This document shows, piece by piece, positions 8,683-17,509 of a DNA stretch of 64,000 nt. The stretch is from NCBI GenBank assembly GCA_964635055.1, contig CAZWMT010000025.1:1-64000 (forward strand), written 5' to 3'. The notes under the pieces are model-generated. The model was not told the DNA's origin, searched no databases, and saw only the letters and a list, made by a program, of their open reading frames with translations. The translations under genes were made by a program, and so were the position numbers. The DNA comes from JAEUJM01 sp964635055. GTDB taxonomy: Bacteria > Actinomycetota > Acidimicrobiia > Acidimicrobiales > DATDAH01. Position 1 is the first letter of the stretch. Each line of letters starts with the position of its first letter.

Positions 8683-11007
8683 TCAGGGCGATCGCACCTC
8701 GATGGGCGCCGGCGCGGTGCGGCCGTGATCGCGTGCGGCGGCGTCGGCCAGAAGCGCCGCCAGCGGCGCCGGACGGGCGTACAGGAAGCCCTGGCACAGG
8801 CGGCACCCGAGCGCCGCCAGCGCCTCGTCCTGCTCAGCGGTCTCGACACCCTCGGCCACCGCGGTCAGTCCCAGGGCCTCGGCCATGCGCAACACGGCCC
8901 GGACGATGGCGCGGTCCTCGGTGTTCTCGGCGACCCCGTCGATGAACGAGCGGTCGATCTTCAGGGCGTCGACGCGGAAGCGGCGCAGGTACGACAGCGA
9001 GGAGTAGCCGGTGCCGAAGTCGTCGATGGCCAGGCGGATGCCTCTGGCCCGGAGGGCATCGAGCGTCGCGAGCGCCGCGGACGTGTCGTCCATCAGCGTG
9101 CTCTCGGTCAACTCGAGCCACAGCTGGTCGGCCTGCAGGCCCGATGCGTCGAGGGCCTCGTGCACCGTGGCGGCGAGGCCCGGGTCGGCCAACTGGCGGG
9201 CCGACAGGTTCACCGCCAGGGACACCTCGGCCAGCCCCGGCACCTCCGTCTGCCAGCGGACCGCGTCGGCGCACGCCTTGTCGAGCACCCACGCCCCGAT
9301 CGGCACGATGAGCCCCGTCTCCTCCGCCACTTCGATGAACTCGCCCGGGTACACCAGGCCCCGTTCGGGGTGGTTCCACCGCACGAGGGCCTCGATGCCG
9401 ATCACCGCACCGGTCGGCGACCAGATCGTGGGCTGGTAGTGGAGGACGAGCTCGCCGGCGGGCAGCGCGGCGCGGAGTGCCTGTTCGATCCGCAGGCGGT
9501 GCTGCATGCGGTCGCGGAGGGTCTGGTCGAAGTGCTCGACCCGTGCCCGGCCACGCTCCTTGGCGAGGTACAACGCCACGTCGGCGTCGCCGAGGACGTG
9601 CTCGGCGATCGCGGCCTCGAACCCGCGCGCGATGCCGATGCTGGCGGTGACTCGGGTGTCGTGGCCGTTGATGTCCATCGGCGCCGCGATGGCCTGGGCC
9701 ATCCGTGCCGCCACCTCGTCGGCCTCGACGGCGTCGAGGCCCTCGCACAACACCACGAACTCGTCGCCGGAGAGCCGACCGACGGTGTCGGTCGGCCGGA
9801 CGCAGGCGTGCAGGCGTGCGCCCACCTTGATGAGCACCCGGTCACCACGCTGATGGCCCAGGAAGTCGTTCACCAGCTTGAACCGGTCGAGGTCGACGAA
9901 GAAGACCGTGACGGGGAGCCCCGAGCGGCTGGCCCGCGCCAACGCCCCCTCGAGGCGATCCAGGACGAGGGTGCGGTTGGGCAGGCCGGTCAGCTGGTCG
10001 TGCGTCGCCCGGTGCACGGCATCGTCGAGTGCCTGGGCCATGGCTCGGCGAGCGGCGTCGTCGTTGAGCGCGAGCGAGACGTGCTCGGCGAACAGCAACA
10101 GCACGTCCTGCTCGTGCTTCGAGAAGCTGCGGTCGTGCTCGCGCGTGCTGACGACCAGTGCACCGGCCACGTTGCCGTCCTGGAACACGGGCGCCGCCAT
10201 CGCGGCCTGCAGGCCGACGGCGGCCAGGCGGGGGTCGCCGGCGTCGTCGTCGCCGTAGTGCGGGGCCACGACGAGGCGCTGCTCGAGGATGGCGCGACCG
10301 CTCACGCCCACCGTCACCGGGCGCAGCCGGTCGAAGTCGGCGCGGTCGGCGCCGGCCAGGGCCACGAGCTCGGACATCGTGGGGTCGCCGGGCAGCACGA
10401 GCCGCACGCCCACCGCGTCGGTGCCGCCCATCAGGGCCCGTGCGCCGGTGGCGACCGCGTCGAAGATCTCCTCGGTGGGGATGCGCTCGGCGATGGAGTG
10501 CTGGATCGCCAGGAGGTGGGCCAGCAGGGCACGCCGCTCCTCGAGGTCGGCGAGCAACCGCGAGGCGTCGGCGCGAGCCGTGGCCTCTGATCGAGAGAGC
10601 CGCAGGAGTTGGACGACGAGCGTGAGCACACGGCCCATGCCGCGCAGCAGCGCCTGCTCCTCGCCGCTGAACGGCGGGCCCGATCGGCCGAGGACGAGCG
10701 CGCCGCCGGGCTCGGTGTCCAGCGGGACCACGAGGGCTGGGCACCTGTCGCACCCGGGGACATCGAGGGTGCGGGTGGCGCCGGACGCGGCGGCTCTCAG
10801 CTCGGCGACCGGGGGGCCTGCCGCCCCGTAGCCGACGGCGACGGCGACCTCGCCGTCGGTCGACAGGAGTGCGCCGACCTCGGCGTCGACCGCCTCGGCG
10901 GCGCGCTCGACCGCGGCCTGGAGCAGTGACTCCTCGTCAGCCGTCGCCGTGACCACCGCCACGAACTCGGCGAGCTGGAGGACCGACCAGTGGCTGGACG
11001 TGTCCAC
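8683..11007 (-). CDS. GAF-GAF-GGDEF-EAL c-di-GMP turnover protein
   Basis: 774-residue cytoplasmic protein with both c-di-GMP synthesis and hydrolysis domains. Two GAF-like sensor domains (about 15-150 and 175-330), a GGDEF domain (about 345-505) with THDQLTGLPNR and the active-site variant RLSGDEF near residue 412, and an EAL domain (about 520-765) with IEALVRW near 539, NLSARQL, ELTESTLM and IDDFGTGYSSLSYL near 655. The SGDEF and EAL catalytic residues look intact, so it may be bifunctional and switched by ligand binding to the GAF domains. GTG start lies four bases after the FIST gene stop, so the two are co-transcribed. Confidence 0.95.
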   Translation of the reverse strand: MDTSSHWSVLQLAEFVAVVTATADEESLLQAAVERAAEAVDAEVGALLSTDGEVAVAVGYGAAGPPVAELRAAASGATRTLDVPGCDRCPALVVPLDTEPGGALVLGRSGPPFSGEEQALLRGMGRVLTLVVQLLRLSRSEATARADASRLLADLEERRALLAHLLAIQHSIAERIPTEEIFDAVATGARALMGGTDAVGVRLVLPGDPTMSELVALAGADRADFDRLRPVTVGVSGRAILEQRLVVAPHYGDDDAGDPRLAAVGLQAAMAAPVFQDGNVAGALVVSTREHDRSFSKHEQDVLLLFAEHVSLALNDDAARRAMAQALDDAVHRATHDQLTGLPNRTLVLDRLEGALARASRSGLPVTVFFVDLDRFKLVNDFLGHQRGDRVLIKVGARLHACVRPTDTVGRLSGDEFVVLCEGLDAVEADEVAARMAQAIAAPMDINGHDTRVTASIGIARGFEAAIAEHVLGDADVALYLAKERGRARVEHFDQTLRDRMQHRLRIEQALRAALPAGELVLHYQPTIWSPTGAVIGIEALVRWNHPERGLVYPGEFIEVAEETGLIVPIGAWVLDKACADAVRWQTEVPGLAEVSLAVNLSARQLADPGLAATVHEALDASGLQADQLWLELTESTLMDDTSAALATLDALRARGIRLAIDDFGTGYSSLSYLRRFRVDALKIDRSFIDGVAENTEDRAIVRAVLRMAEALGLTAVAEGVETAEQDEALAALGCRLCQGFLYARPAPLAALLADAAARDHGRTAPAPIEVRSP

Positions 11008-11011
11008 CCTG

Positions 11012-12250
11012 CTATCCGATGGCGAGGACCACGAGGGTTTGGTTGTGGAGCCCGCTCTGGCCGTGGGTCCGGGCGATCTCGCCGTAGGTGTAGAAGCCCG
11101 CCACGGGCGCGCCCTCGGCGATCGTGGTGATCCGCTCCACCTCCCGTTGGATGCCGTGCTCGCCCAGCACGCCCCGCCGGCCGATGCAGTCGAAGGCCAG
11201 CAGGCCGAGCGGGGGCTGACCGTCGAGACTGGCCAGCGCGTCGCGGCACGCGGTGGCCGATGCCTCGAGCACCGATGCCTCGTCGCCCTCCATGGCCCAG
11301 GTGAGGCCGCCCTGGGGCACCTGCCCCGCGCACACCAGGGCCCGAGCCTCGAAGTCGGCCTCGTTCACGCAGCGCACCTGTTCGCCGCGTCGCCGCTGGA
11401 GCCCGAGCGGGTGGGTGGTGGCGAACCGGGTGAAGGCGGCCGCATCGTGCCCGGCGTCGGGTGGGGCGCCGAGGCGTTCGAGGTACACGTCGAGCGCAGG
11501 CTGGTCGTCGAGCTCGAGCACCCGGTTGTCCTCGCTGGCGGTGACGAGCAGCGGATCGCCCACGCGGCTCCAGCCGTGGCGCACACCGATGCCGAACGGC
11601 GCCTCCGACGAGATGGCCGCGGCGACCACGCTGTGGCGCAGGACATCGGGCCCGTGGAGCTGGACGGTCTGCTCCATGCGAAGGCCGTCGCCGGCACAGC
11701 CACCGACGAGGGGGAGCGCCGCCCCGACCTCCTGGTAGGCCCCCCGCACGATCTCCTCCATGTCGCCGCCGAGGCCGTCGGTGAGCAGGAGGAGCAGACG
11801 GTGGTCGCCTGGTGGCAGGTCGGCCGCACACCGGGCAGCCACGGCGCTGGCATCACGGAGGCCGAGGTCGGCGGCGTTGGCGGCGCCCGTGGCCACGCGG
11901 AAGCCAGGGCCTCCGAAGGCGGTGACCACCACGGACGCGTCCCCCGCGCCCGCCATCGAGATCTCGCCGGCGGTCGAGCACCCGATCAACGCCACGTCGC
12001 CGCTGACCGAGCGCACCCCGTCGAGCAGGGCCTCGTGGTCGTAGCCGTCCCAGCAGAACACCACGAGCAACGCGGCGTCGGCGTGCAGCAGCGCGTCGCG
12101 GGCGGCGTCGGCACCGGCCGTGCGCGCGTCGGTGGCGTTGCCGCGTCCCACCCCCACCCACCGCGTGGGCCCGGGCATCCGCGGGCGGTGCCCCTCCATC
12201 GTGGCCGTCGTGGCCGTCGTGGCCTGGTCGGTCGAACCCGTTGCAGCCAT
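11012..12250 (-). CDS. FIST domain signal-sensing protein
   Basis: 412 residues with the FIST-N region (about 30-215: ALIGCSTAGEIS, LLLLTDGLGGD, LVGGCAGDG) and the FIST-C region (about 225-400: DVYLERLGAP, LLAFDCIGRRGVLGE, VAGFYTYGEIA). FIST domains are proposed small-ligand (amino-acid-like) sensory modules. No membrane segment is seen. ATG 12250 sits behind GGGAGG. The gene runs directly into the GGDEF-EAL gene, so a ligand signal passed to c-di-GMP turnover is a reasonable inference. Confidence 0.93.
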   Translation of the reverse strand: MAATGSTDQATTATTATMEGHRPRMPGPTRWVGVGRGNATDARTAGADAARDALLHADAALLVVFCWDGYDHEALLDGVRSVSGDVALIGCSTAGEISMAGAGDASVVVTAFGGPGFRVATGAANAADLGLRDASAVAARCAADLPPGDHRLLLLLTDGLGGDMEEIVRGAYQEVGAALPLVGGCAGDGLRMEQTVQLHGPDVLRHSVVAAAISSEAPFGIGVRHGWSRVGDPLLVTASEDNRVLELDDQPALDVYLERLGAPPDAGHDAAAFTRFATTHPLGLQRRRGEQVRCVNEADFEARALVCAGQVPQGGLTWAMEGDEASVLEASATACRDALASLDGQPPLGLLAFDCIGRRGVLGEHGIQREVERITTIAEGAPVAGFYTYGEIARTHGQSGLHNQTLVVLAIG

Positions 12251-12351
12251 GTCGCCTCCCCTGTGCGCCCCACGCGAGGCTACGACACCCGGGCCGGTAC
12301 CGCAGGTGGGCCCGCCAGGGTGAGCCCGGATACCGCCCGGCCGGGCCCCGG

Positions 12352-14292
12352 TCAGGGGGTGCCGAGTGGGAGTGGCAGTTGCGGCAGCGGGAGTCGCGGG
12401 AGCGGGAGCGGCGGGACGGTGACGGGGATGGTGACGGGTGGGATGGTGACGGGTGGGACGGTGGGCACCGTCACCGCCGGCGGCGCCGGCACCGGCGGCA
12501 CATCGACCGGCGTGCCCGTGCCCGTGGTGCCACCGGTCCCGCCCGTGCCGGCGGTGCCCCCTGTGCCCCCCGACCCGCCCGACCCGCCCGACCCGATGAC
12601 GCCCGAGGTGGCACCGTCCAGCAGGCCCTGGACCGTGCCCGTCGCCCCTGCCACCGCGGCCGACCCGAGCCCGGTGAGATCGCCACCGAGCGCTCCCGCG
12701 GCCGTCGCCGCGCCGGCCCCGGAGGCCAGTGTGGCCACCAGGGTCGCCCTGGCGGTGCGGAGAGTGGTGTGCACCACGTCACCGAGCAGCGTGAACGGCC
12801 CGTCGACCACGACGAAGACCAGGTCGTCGACGGACGTGGCCGCCGTCGGCAGGTAGCCGACCAGCAGGCGCCAGGGCCCGTCGCCGGCCACGAGCGACGC
12901 GGTCGGCACGCTGACACAGGAGGCGCCCCCCGACGTGCCGTCGCCGGTCGTGCCCACCACGCCGGCGCCGACCGCACCGCTGGTGGCGCCGGTGCCGGAC
13001 GTGGTGATCAGGGAGCGCAGGGTGGCGGCGGCGGCGCCCCGCACCGTGGTGACCGACGAGGAGGGGTCGAGCGCCGGGAGCCCGGCGATGTCGCCGCGGA
13101 ACAGCACGGCGCGCACCACCGACCCGCCCGTGCCCTCCGTCGCACCCGAGGTGGTGCCGGTGAGCGCCACGCCGACGGCGTCGTCGCACCGCCGGTCGGT
13201 GACGGTCTGCACGCGCACATCGCCGGGCAGGGTCAGCGCGGCCGATGGGGTCGCGGCGGCGCCGCCGGACGTGCCCGCGGGCCTCGTCGCCCCGCCGGCG
13301 GTGGGGGAGGCCACGGCGACCGGCGCCCCGCCCTGGGTGGTGGCCGGGCCGGGAGGCGCCACGTCGGTCTGCAGCAGGAGCAGCGCGACGGCGAGCGCGA
13401 CCGACGAGGCGATGACGGCGGCTCGGGGCGCCGAGCCCCGGAGGCTCTCGACGATGGCGGTGGTGGCGGGCGCATCTGCGGTGGCCCGGCGGCCGAGGTA
13501 GGCGGCGGCGGCGGTACCGAGCACCAACGGTGCGACCACCGACCGGAGCGAGCGGTTCAGGTCGGTCACCTCGGACCGGAGCGTTCGGCACCGAGGACAG
13601 GTCTCCAGGTGGGCGTCGGCCTTGGCGCGGTCGCGTCGGCCCAGGTTGTCGCGCACCAACGCGCCGAGCCGCTCGACGGTGAAGGCGCAGCTCGCCGGCG
13701 CGTCCGACTGCAGGTGGGCCTGCAGGTACGCCTCGCGCAGGCCTTCTCGCGCCCGGTGGGCCAGCGCCGCGGTGGCGTGGGGGCTCAACCCCACGAGGGG
13801 GGCCACTTCGGCGGGCGGTGCGCCCTCGATCTCGGTGTGCCAGAGCACCAGCTGCCACCGTTCGGGCAGGCTCGCGTAGGCCTCCGCCATCAATCGGGCA
13901 TCGGTGCCATCGGGGTCGAGGACCGCTCCGTCGAGCGCGCCGTCGGTGGGATCGGCGGGCTCCTCACGGTCGCGGGCGGTGCGCCAGTGACGACGGCGCA
14001 GGGTGGTGAGCAGGTAGGGCCGGAACGCCTCGGTGGGGCCGGCGCCGTTGTGCAGCGCGGCCAGCACCGCGGCGAACGAGTCGCTCACCAGGTCGTCCGC
14101 CGCGGCGTGCGAGCGCACGAGTTGACGGGCGAGGCGGCGGGCGGCCGGCTCGTGGCGCCGGTACAGCTCGGCGTAGGCCCCCGACCCGCCGGTTCGCACC
14201 TGCTCGAGCAGCGCCGCATCGGAGTCGTCTGCGGGCGCGACCGTCGACACGCCGGACCGATGCCGCAGTTCACTGAGGACGGTGCTGCTCAC
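12352..14292 (-). CDS. ECF sigma factor fused to zinc-finger anti-sigma, membrane and extracellular regions
   Basis: 646 residues. Sigma-70 region 2 (about 25-95: AYAELYRRHEPAARRLARQL, then DDLVSDSFAAVLAAL) and region 4 (about 130-185: YASLPERWQLVLWHTEIEG, LVGLSPHATAALAHRAREGL) are followed by a ZAS-like anti-sigma zinc finger (C...HLETCPRC near 210-235), a transmembrane stretch near 290-305 (AAVIASSVALAVALLLL) and a long Thr/Ala/Gly/Pro-rich outer part ending in PP-rich repeats. Such single-chain sigma/anti-sigma fusions fit membrane-tethered sigma factors freed by proteolysis. The GTG at 14290-14292 behind GGAG is preferred; a TTG at 14358 would overlap the upstream gene. It stands between the paralogue gene and the FIST gene. 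Confidence 0.88.
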   Translation of the reverse strand: MSSTVLSELRHRSGVSTVAPADDSDAALLEQVRTGGSGAYAELYRRHEPAARRLARQLVRSHAAADDLVSDSFAAVLAALHNGAGPTEAFRPYLLTTLRRRHWRTARDREEPADPTDGALDGAVLDPDGTDARLMAEAYASLPERWQLVLWHTEIEGAPPAEVAPLVGLSPHATAALAHRAREGLREAYLQAHLQSDAPASCAFTVERLGALVRDNLGRRDRAKADAHLETCPRCRTLRSEVTDLNRSLRSVVAPLVLGTAAAAYLGRRATADAPATTAIVESLRGSAPRAAVIASSVALAVALLLLQTDVAPPGPATTQGGAPVAVASPTAGGATRPAGTSGGAAATPSAALTLPGDVRVQTVTDRRCDDAVGVALTGTTSGATEGTGGSVVRAVLFRGDIAGLPALDPSSSVTTVRGAAAATLRSLITTSGTGATSGAVGAGVVGTTGDGTSGGASCVSVPTASLVAGDGPWRLLVGYLPTAATSVDDLVFVVVDGPFTLLGDVVHTTLRTARATLVATLASGAGAATAAGALGGDLTGLGSAAVAGATGTVQGLLDGATSGVIGSGGSGGSGGTGGTAGTGGTGGTTGTGTPVDVPPVPAPPAVTVPTVPPVTIPPVTIPVTVPPLPLPRLPLPQLPLPLGTP

Positions 14293-14326
14293 AGACGGGG
14301 TGCTCCGGTCGACGGCCGCCCTGGCG

Positions 14327-15202
14327 TCAAGGATGACGGAAGGTGCCGTCGGGCGCAATGGTGAAGCCCCGCGGGATCGTCGCCAGCTCGCGCACGAGGG
14401 CCACGGCCTCGTTGGCGGTCGCCGGCAGCGGCTCCACCCAGACCGCGTCCTCGGGGCACATCGCCTTCAGGGCGGCCACGTCGTTGGCCAGGGCCGGCCC
14501 GCTGTCGGTGAGCACCACCATCGCGTCGGTCGGCTCGAGCAGCGCCACGGTGTCACCCTCGGGAAAGGCGGTGCGGAGCCGGCCGGCGGCATCGATGCGC
14601 CGTGCGACGCAGGCGAAGGGCGATCGGTCGAGGCACTGCACCTGCAGGACGACGAGCACCTGCTCCCGCTCCGCCTTCCGGCCGTTGGCGGCGCACTGCT
14701 GATAGCGCTGGCTCAGGCGCGCCTCGAGGAACGCGCCGGTCGTGAGGCCGGTGATCGGGTCGGTGCAGCCGGGCGCCACGATCTCCGCGTAGAAGGCCTC
14801 GGCCCACGCCGTCCCGGCCACCGATGCGGCGCGGAGCGTGTCCACCCGTGCGACGCCGGTGTCGGCCGGCGTGGGGGCGCCCGCCGGGACGAGCTCGGCG
14901 AGAACGTCGAGGTCCGCGAGCAACTCGTCGAGTGAGAGCCCGGCGCCGGCCCGGGCCTCACCGAGCCGCTGAAGGGCCGGCCCGAGGTCGTCGCCGGCGG
15001 CGATGGCGTCGACGAGGTCACGCGTGGCGGGGTGGTGCCACTGCTGGCGGCTGAGCCCGAGCCGCATGCGGCTGGTCGCCCCCCAGCGGTCGTGCAGGTC
15101 GTCGAAGGTGGCCGCTTCGCTGGGCTCGCCGAGGTCGAGCAGGATGCCCTGGTCGCGGTGCTGGGTGTGCTGGGTGTGCTGGGAGTGATGGGTGATGGCC
15201 AC
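14327..15202 (-). CDS. Hypothetical protein B, GGDEF-like relative, paralogue of 7733-8566
   Basis: 291 residues. GTG at 15200-15202 has an excellent AGGAGG eight bases upstream, so it is preferred over an upstream in-frame start at 15286. After a His/Gln-rich N-terminus generated by a short DNA repeat (THHSQHTQHTQH), it carries LGLSRQQWHHPATRDLV, GDDLGPALQRLGEARA, VAGTAWAEAFYAE and DPITGLTTGAFLEARLSQRY, the last close to the start of a GGDEF domain but without the signature loop. It matches protein A along its length. It is the first gene of the minus-strand signalling block and ends 34 bases before the sigma factor start. Function unknown. Confidence 0.78.
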   Translation of the reverse strand: MAITHHSQHTQHTQHRDQGILLDLGEPSEAATFDDLHDRWGATSRMRLGLSRQQWHHPATRDLVDAIAAGDDLGPALQRLGEARAGAGLSLDELLADLDVLAELVPAGAPTPADTGVARVDTLRAASVAGTAWAEAFYAEIVAPGCTDPITGLTTGAFLEARLSQRYQQCAANGRKAEREQVLVVLQVQCLDRSPFACVARRIDAAGRLRTAFPEGDTVALLEPTDAMVVLTDSGPALANDVAALKAMCPEDAVWVEPLPATANEAVALVRELATIPRGFTIAPDGTFRHP

Positions 15203-15334
15203 GGCGTCTGCCTCCTGTGAACGGTTCTGGAGGCTGGGAGCCACGGTGGCCGCGATCGTCACGCCACTTCTGCGGAGAATCTCCACGTCTGCGGAGGTCT
15301 CCGTCTTCTCCGGAGAGGATCTCCGTCGGTGTGC

Positions 15335-15901
15335 TCAGGTGGGCGCGGCCTCGAGGCCGGCGGTGATCGACAGGGCCAGGTCGCGGGCCAGGTCGGCCGG
15401 TCGGTCGGCCGGCGGGTTGACCACCCAGCTCACGATGAGCCGCGTGACGCTGTCGGCCGCCCGGCGGGCCTTCGCCTTGGTGACCCGCGGGCACCGTGCC
15501 AGCAAGAGGTCGGCGACCGCAGGAGTGGCCGCCGACAGCACCGGGGCCTGGTCGGACATCAGGAACGGCAGCACCCGCTCGGGCTCGGTCTCGAGCAGTC
15601 GCCCCAGCAGCGCGTGCTCGCGGGCGGCAACGAGGGTGGCCAGGATGGCCGCCTCGAGCGCCTCGCGGGCCGACTGGTGGGTGCTCCCCGCCGAGGTGAC
15701 CACGGCGAGCAGGGCCTCCTCCTCCCGGAGGATGACCGCGGCGACCACGTCGTCCTTGGTGCGGAAGTAGCGGTACAGGGTCTGTCGGGAGAGGCCCGCC
15801 CGCCGGGCGACATCCTCCAACGACAGGCGGGCGATGCCGAACACGGCAATGGCTTCGAACGCCGCGTCCAGGATCCGGCCTCGAGTGTCCGCCGCAGGCA
15901 T
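15335..15901 (-). CDS. TetR family transcriptional regulator (first of a tandem pair)
   Basis: 188 residues. N-terminal helix-turn-helix (about 10-55: LSLEDVARRAGLSRQTLYRY), then an all-helical ligand domain. Closely related in its first 60 residues to the next TetR upstream, so probably a tandem duplicate. ATG at 15899-15901 is preferred over TTG 15910. It lies 32 bases after the other TetR gene and is probably co-transcribed with it. Effector unknown. Confidence 0.92.
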   Translation of the reverse strand: MPAADTRGRILDAAFEAIAVFGIARLSLEDVARRAGLSRQTLYRYFRTKDDVVAAVILREEEALLAVVTSAGSTHQSAREALEAAILATLVAAREHALLGRLLETEPERVLPFLMSDQAPVLSAATPAVADLLLARCPRVTKAKARRAADSVTRLIVSWVVNPPADRPADLARDLALSITAGLEAAPT

Positions 15902-15933
15902 CGGTCTCAAGGTACCCGAGGGCCGACCCGGAG

Positions 15934-16509
15934 TCAGGCTCGCGGCGTCACGGGCTCGGACACGACCCCGCTGAACACGAGGCGGACGAACCAGTCGGCG
16001 AAGGCATCCGGCGACTCCTCGAAGGGGTCGAGCACGTAGCTGATGATCAGCCGGCTCAAGACATCGGCGGTGCGGCGCAGGTCGTCCTCGGCCATCCCGG
16101 GCACGAGGTGGCGCAGCAGTCCGGCCAGATGGCGGTCGGTGGACGGGCCGGGCAGCGACCCCACCGTGAGGTAGGGGATGAGGGTCTCGGGCTCGGTCTC
16201 GAGTAGCCGTTCGATCAGCGGATGGGTGCGGACCCCGTCGAGCGTGGCGACGATCGCAGCCCGCAGCGCGTCACGGGGCTCGTGGGCATCGCGGGTGGCC
16301 TCGCGGATCCGCTCGCGGAACCGGCGCTCCTCCCGGTCCACCACCGCGTCGAGCAGGTCCACCTTCGACGGGAAGTACCGGTACAAGGTCTGGCGGGACA
16401 GGTGGGCTCGCTTGGCCACGTCGGCCAACGACAGCCGGGTGATCCCGTACACGGCCACGGCGTCGTAGGCCGCGTCCACGATCTGGCGGTGTGTGCCCTT
16501 TTCGTCCAT
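15934..16509 (-). CDS. TetR family regulator divergent from mce operon 1
   Basis: 191 residues with DNA-binding helices LSLADVAKRAHLSRQTLYRY near 25-45. The gene diverges from the mce operon across a 97-base gap holding palindromes of TGTTACA/TGTAA type, the classic layout of a TetR repressor controlling itself and the facing operon. ATG 16507-16509 is chosen; an in-frame extension to 17097 would run antisense through the ATPase gene. Mce3R of mycobacteria is also a TetR protein acting on an mce operon, so the role is plausible, though the ligand (a fatty acid, CoA thioester or sterol) is not indicated. Confidence 0.93.
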   Translation of the reverse strand: MDEKGTHRQIVDAAYDAVAVYGITRLSLADVAKRAHLSRQTLYRYFPSKVDLLDAVVDREERRFRERIREATRDAHEPRDALRAAIVATLDGVRTHPLIERLLETEPETLIPYLTVGSLPGPSTDRHLAGLLRHLVPGMAEDDLRRTADVLSRLIISYVLDPFEESPDAFADWFVRLVFSGVVSEPVTPRA

Positions 16510-16516
16510 TTGGAAA

Positions 16517-16546
16517 GATGTTACACTATCTGTAAACCTGTTACAG
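16517..16546. promoter_or_regulatory. TetR-type operator cluster in the tetR/mce-1 divergent promoter
   Basis: Two palindromes lie side by side: TTACA-CTATC-TGTAA (16521-16535, perfect) and CTGT-T-ACAG (16538-16546), with GATGTTACA starting at 16517. On the minus strand TTTACA could serve as a -35 box of the tetR gene. The core ACTATCTGT and the flanking GTxACA recur ahead of the second mce operon (47227-47265). A likely binding site for the TetR encoded next to it. Confidence 0.55.
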
Positions 16547-16606
16547 TAGGTTCTTCGACGGGCGGGGAAACCAGGACCGGGCAGGGGCTCGGCGGGGAAG
16601 GGGACC

Positions 16607-17509
16607 ATGTCAGTGCTCACCAGGAACAGCGCCAGGGTGTCGATGCCGGAGTCGCCGCCCTCGCCCGAGGGCGTGATCTCCCTGCGGGGTGTGACGAAGT
16701 CGTTCGGCTCGCACACCGTGCTCGAGGACATCAGCTTCGACGTCCCCAAGGGGGAGATCAGCGCCATCATGGGCCCCTCGGGGACCGGCAAGTCGGTGCT
16801 GTTGAAGAACATCATCGGGCTGCTGCGGCCCGAGCGGGGCGAGATCTTCGTCGACGGCGAGCAGATCGTGGGCATGCGCGAGAAGGACCTGATGCGGGTC
16901 CGGCGCAAGATGGGCGTGTTGTTCCAGGACGGCGCCCTGTTCGGGTCACTGAACCTGTTCGACAACATCGCGTTCCCGCTCCGCGAGCACACCCGCAAGA
17001 CCGAGAAGGACATTCGCGACATCACGTTGGCCAAGGCCAGCCTGGTCGGGCTGCTCGACCACCTGAAGAAGTTCCCGGGCGAGGTGTCGGGCGGCATGAA
17101 GAAGCGGGCCGGGCTGGCCCGGGCCCTGTCGATGGACCCCGAGATCGTCCTGTTCGACGAGCCCGACTCGGGCCTCGATCCCGTCCGGGTGAGCTACCTC
17201 GACGAGCTGGTGAAGAAGACCCAGGAGGAGACGGGCGCCACCTTCTTCATCATCACCCACAACATCCCGTCGGCCATGCGCACCGCCGACCACATCGGCG
17301 TGCTCTTCCGCTCGGGCCTGGTCCGGTTCGCCCCCAAGCAGGAGATGGTGGACAGCGAGGACCCGATCATCCAGCAGTTCCTGGCCGGCCGGGCCTTCGG
17401 TCCCATCGGGATGGACGAGCTGGCCACGGAGGAGACCGACGTGGAGAAGGAGCTGGTCGCCCGGGCCCAGGCCCGCTCCGCCGCCGGCACGGAGCACCTC
17501 CCGGTCTGA
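16607..17509 (+). CDS. mkl: Mce ABC transporter ATP-binding protein (Mkl/MlaF type)
   Basis: 300-residue ATPase energising the Mce importer. Walker A GPSGTGKSVLL, Q-loop VLFQDGALFGSLN, signature VSGGMKKRAGLARAL, Walker B IVLFDEPDSGLDPVR, H-loop ITHNI. FQDGALF and DEPDSGLDPVR are typical of MlaF/Mkl rather than other ABC ATPases. Good ribosome site GGGGAAGGGG. First gene of the operon; its stop overlaps the yrbE ATG (TGATG). It is the only Mce-type ATPase in the window, so it probably also serves the second locus. Confidence 0.96.
   Translation: MSVLTRNSARVSMPESPPSPEGVISLRGVTKSFGSHTVLEDISFDVPKGEISAIMGPSGTGKSVLLKNIIGLLRPERGEIFVDGEQIVGMREKDLMRVRRKMGVLFQDGALFGSLNLFDNIAFPLREHTRKTEKDIRDITLAKASLVGLLDHLKKFPGEVSGGMKKRAGLARALSMDPEIVLFDEPDSGLDPVRVSYLDELVKKTQEETGATFFIITHNIPSAMRTADHIGVLFRSGLVRFAPKQEMVDSEDPIIQQFLAGRAFGPIGMDELATEETDVEKELVARAQARSAAGTEHLPV

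Noticed and set aside
8569..10590. 673-residue plus-strand frame
   Set aside because: Antisense to the GGDEF-EAL gene, which has full motif support.
12241..14364. 707-residue plus-strand frame
   Set aside because: Antisense to the sigma factor fusion; composition is Gly/Arg/Ala repeats only.
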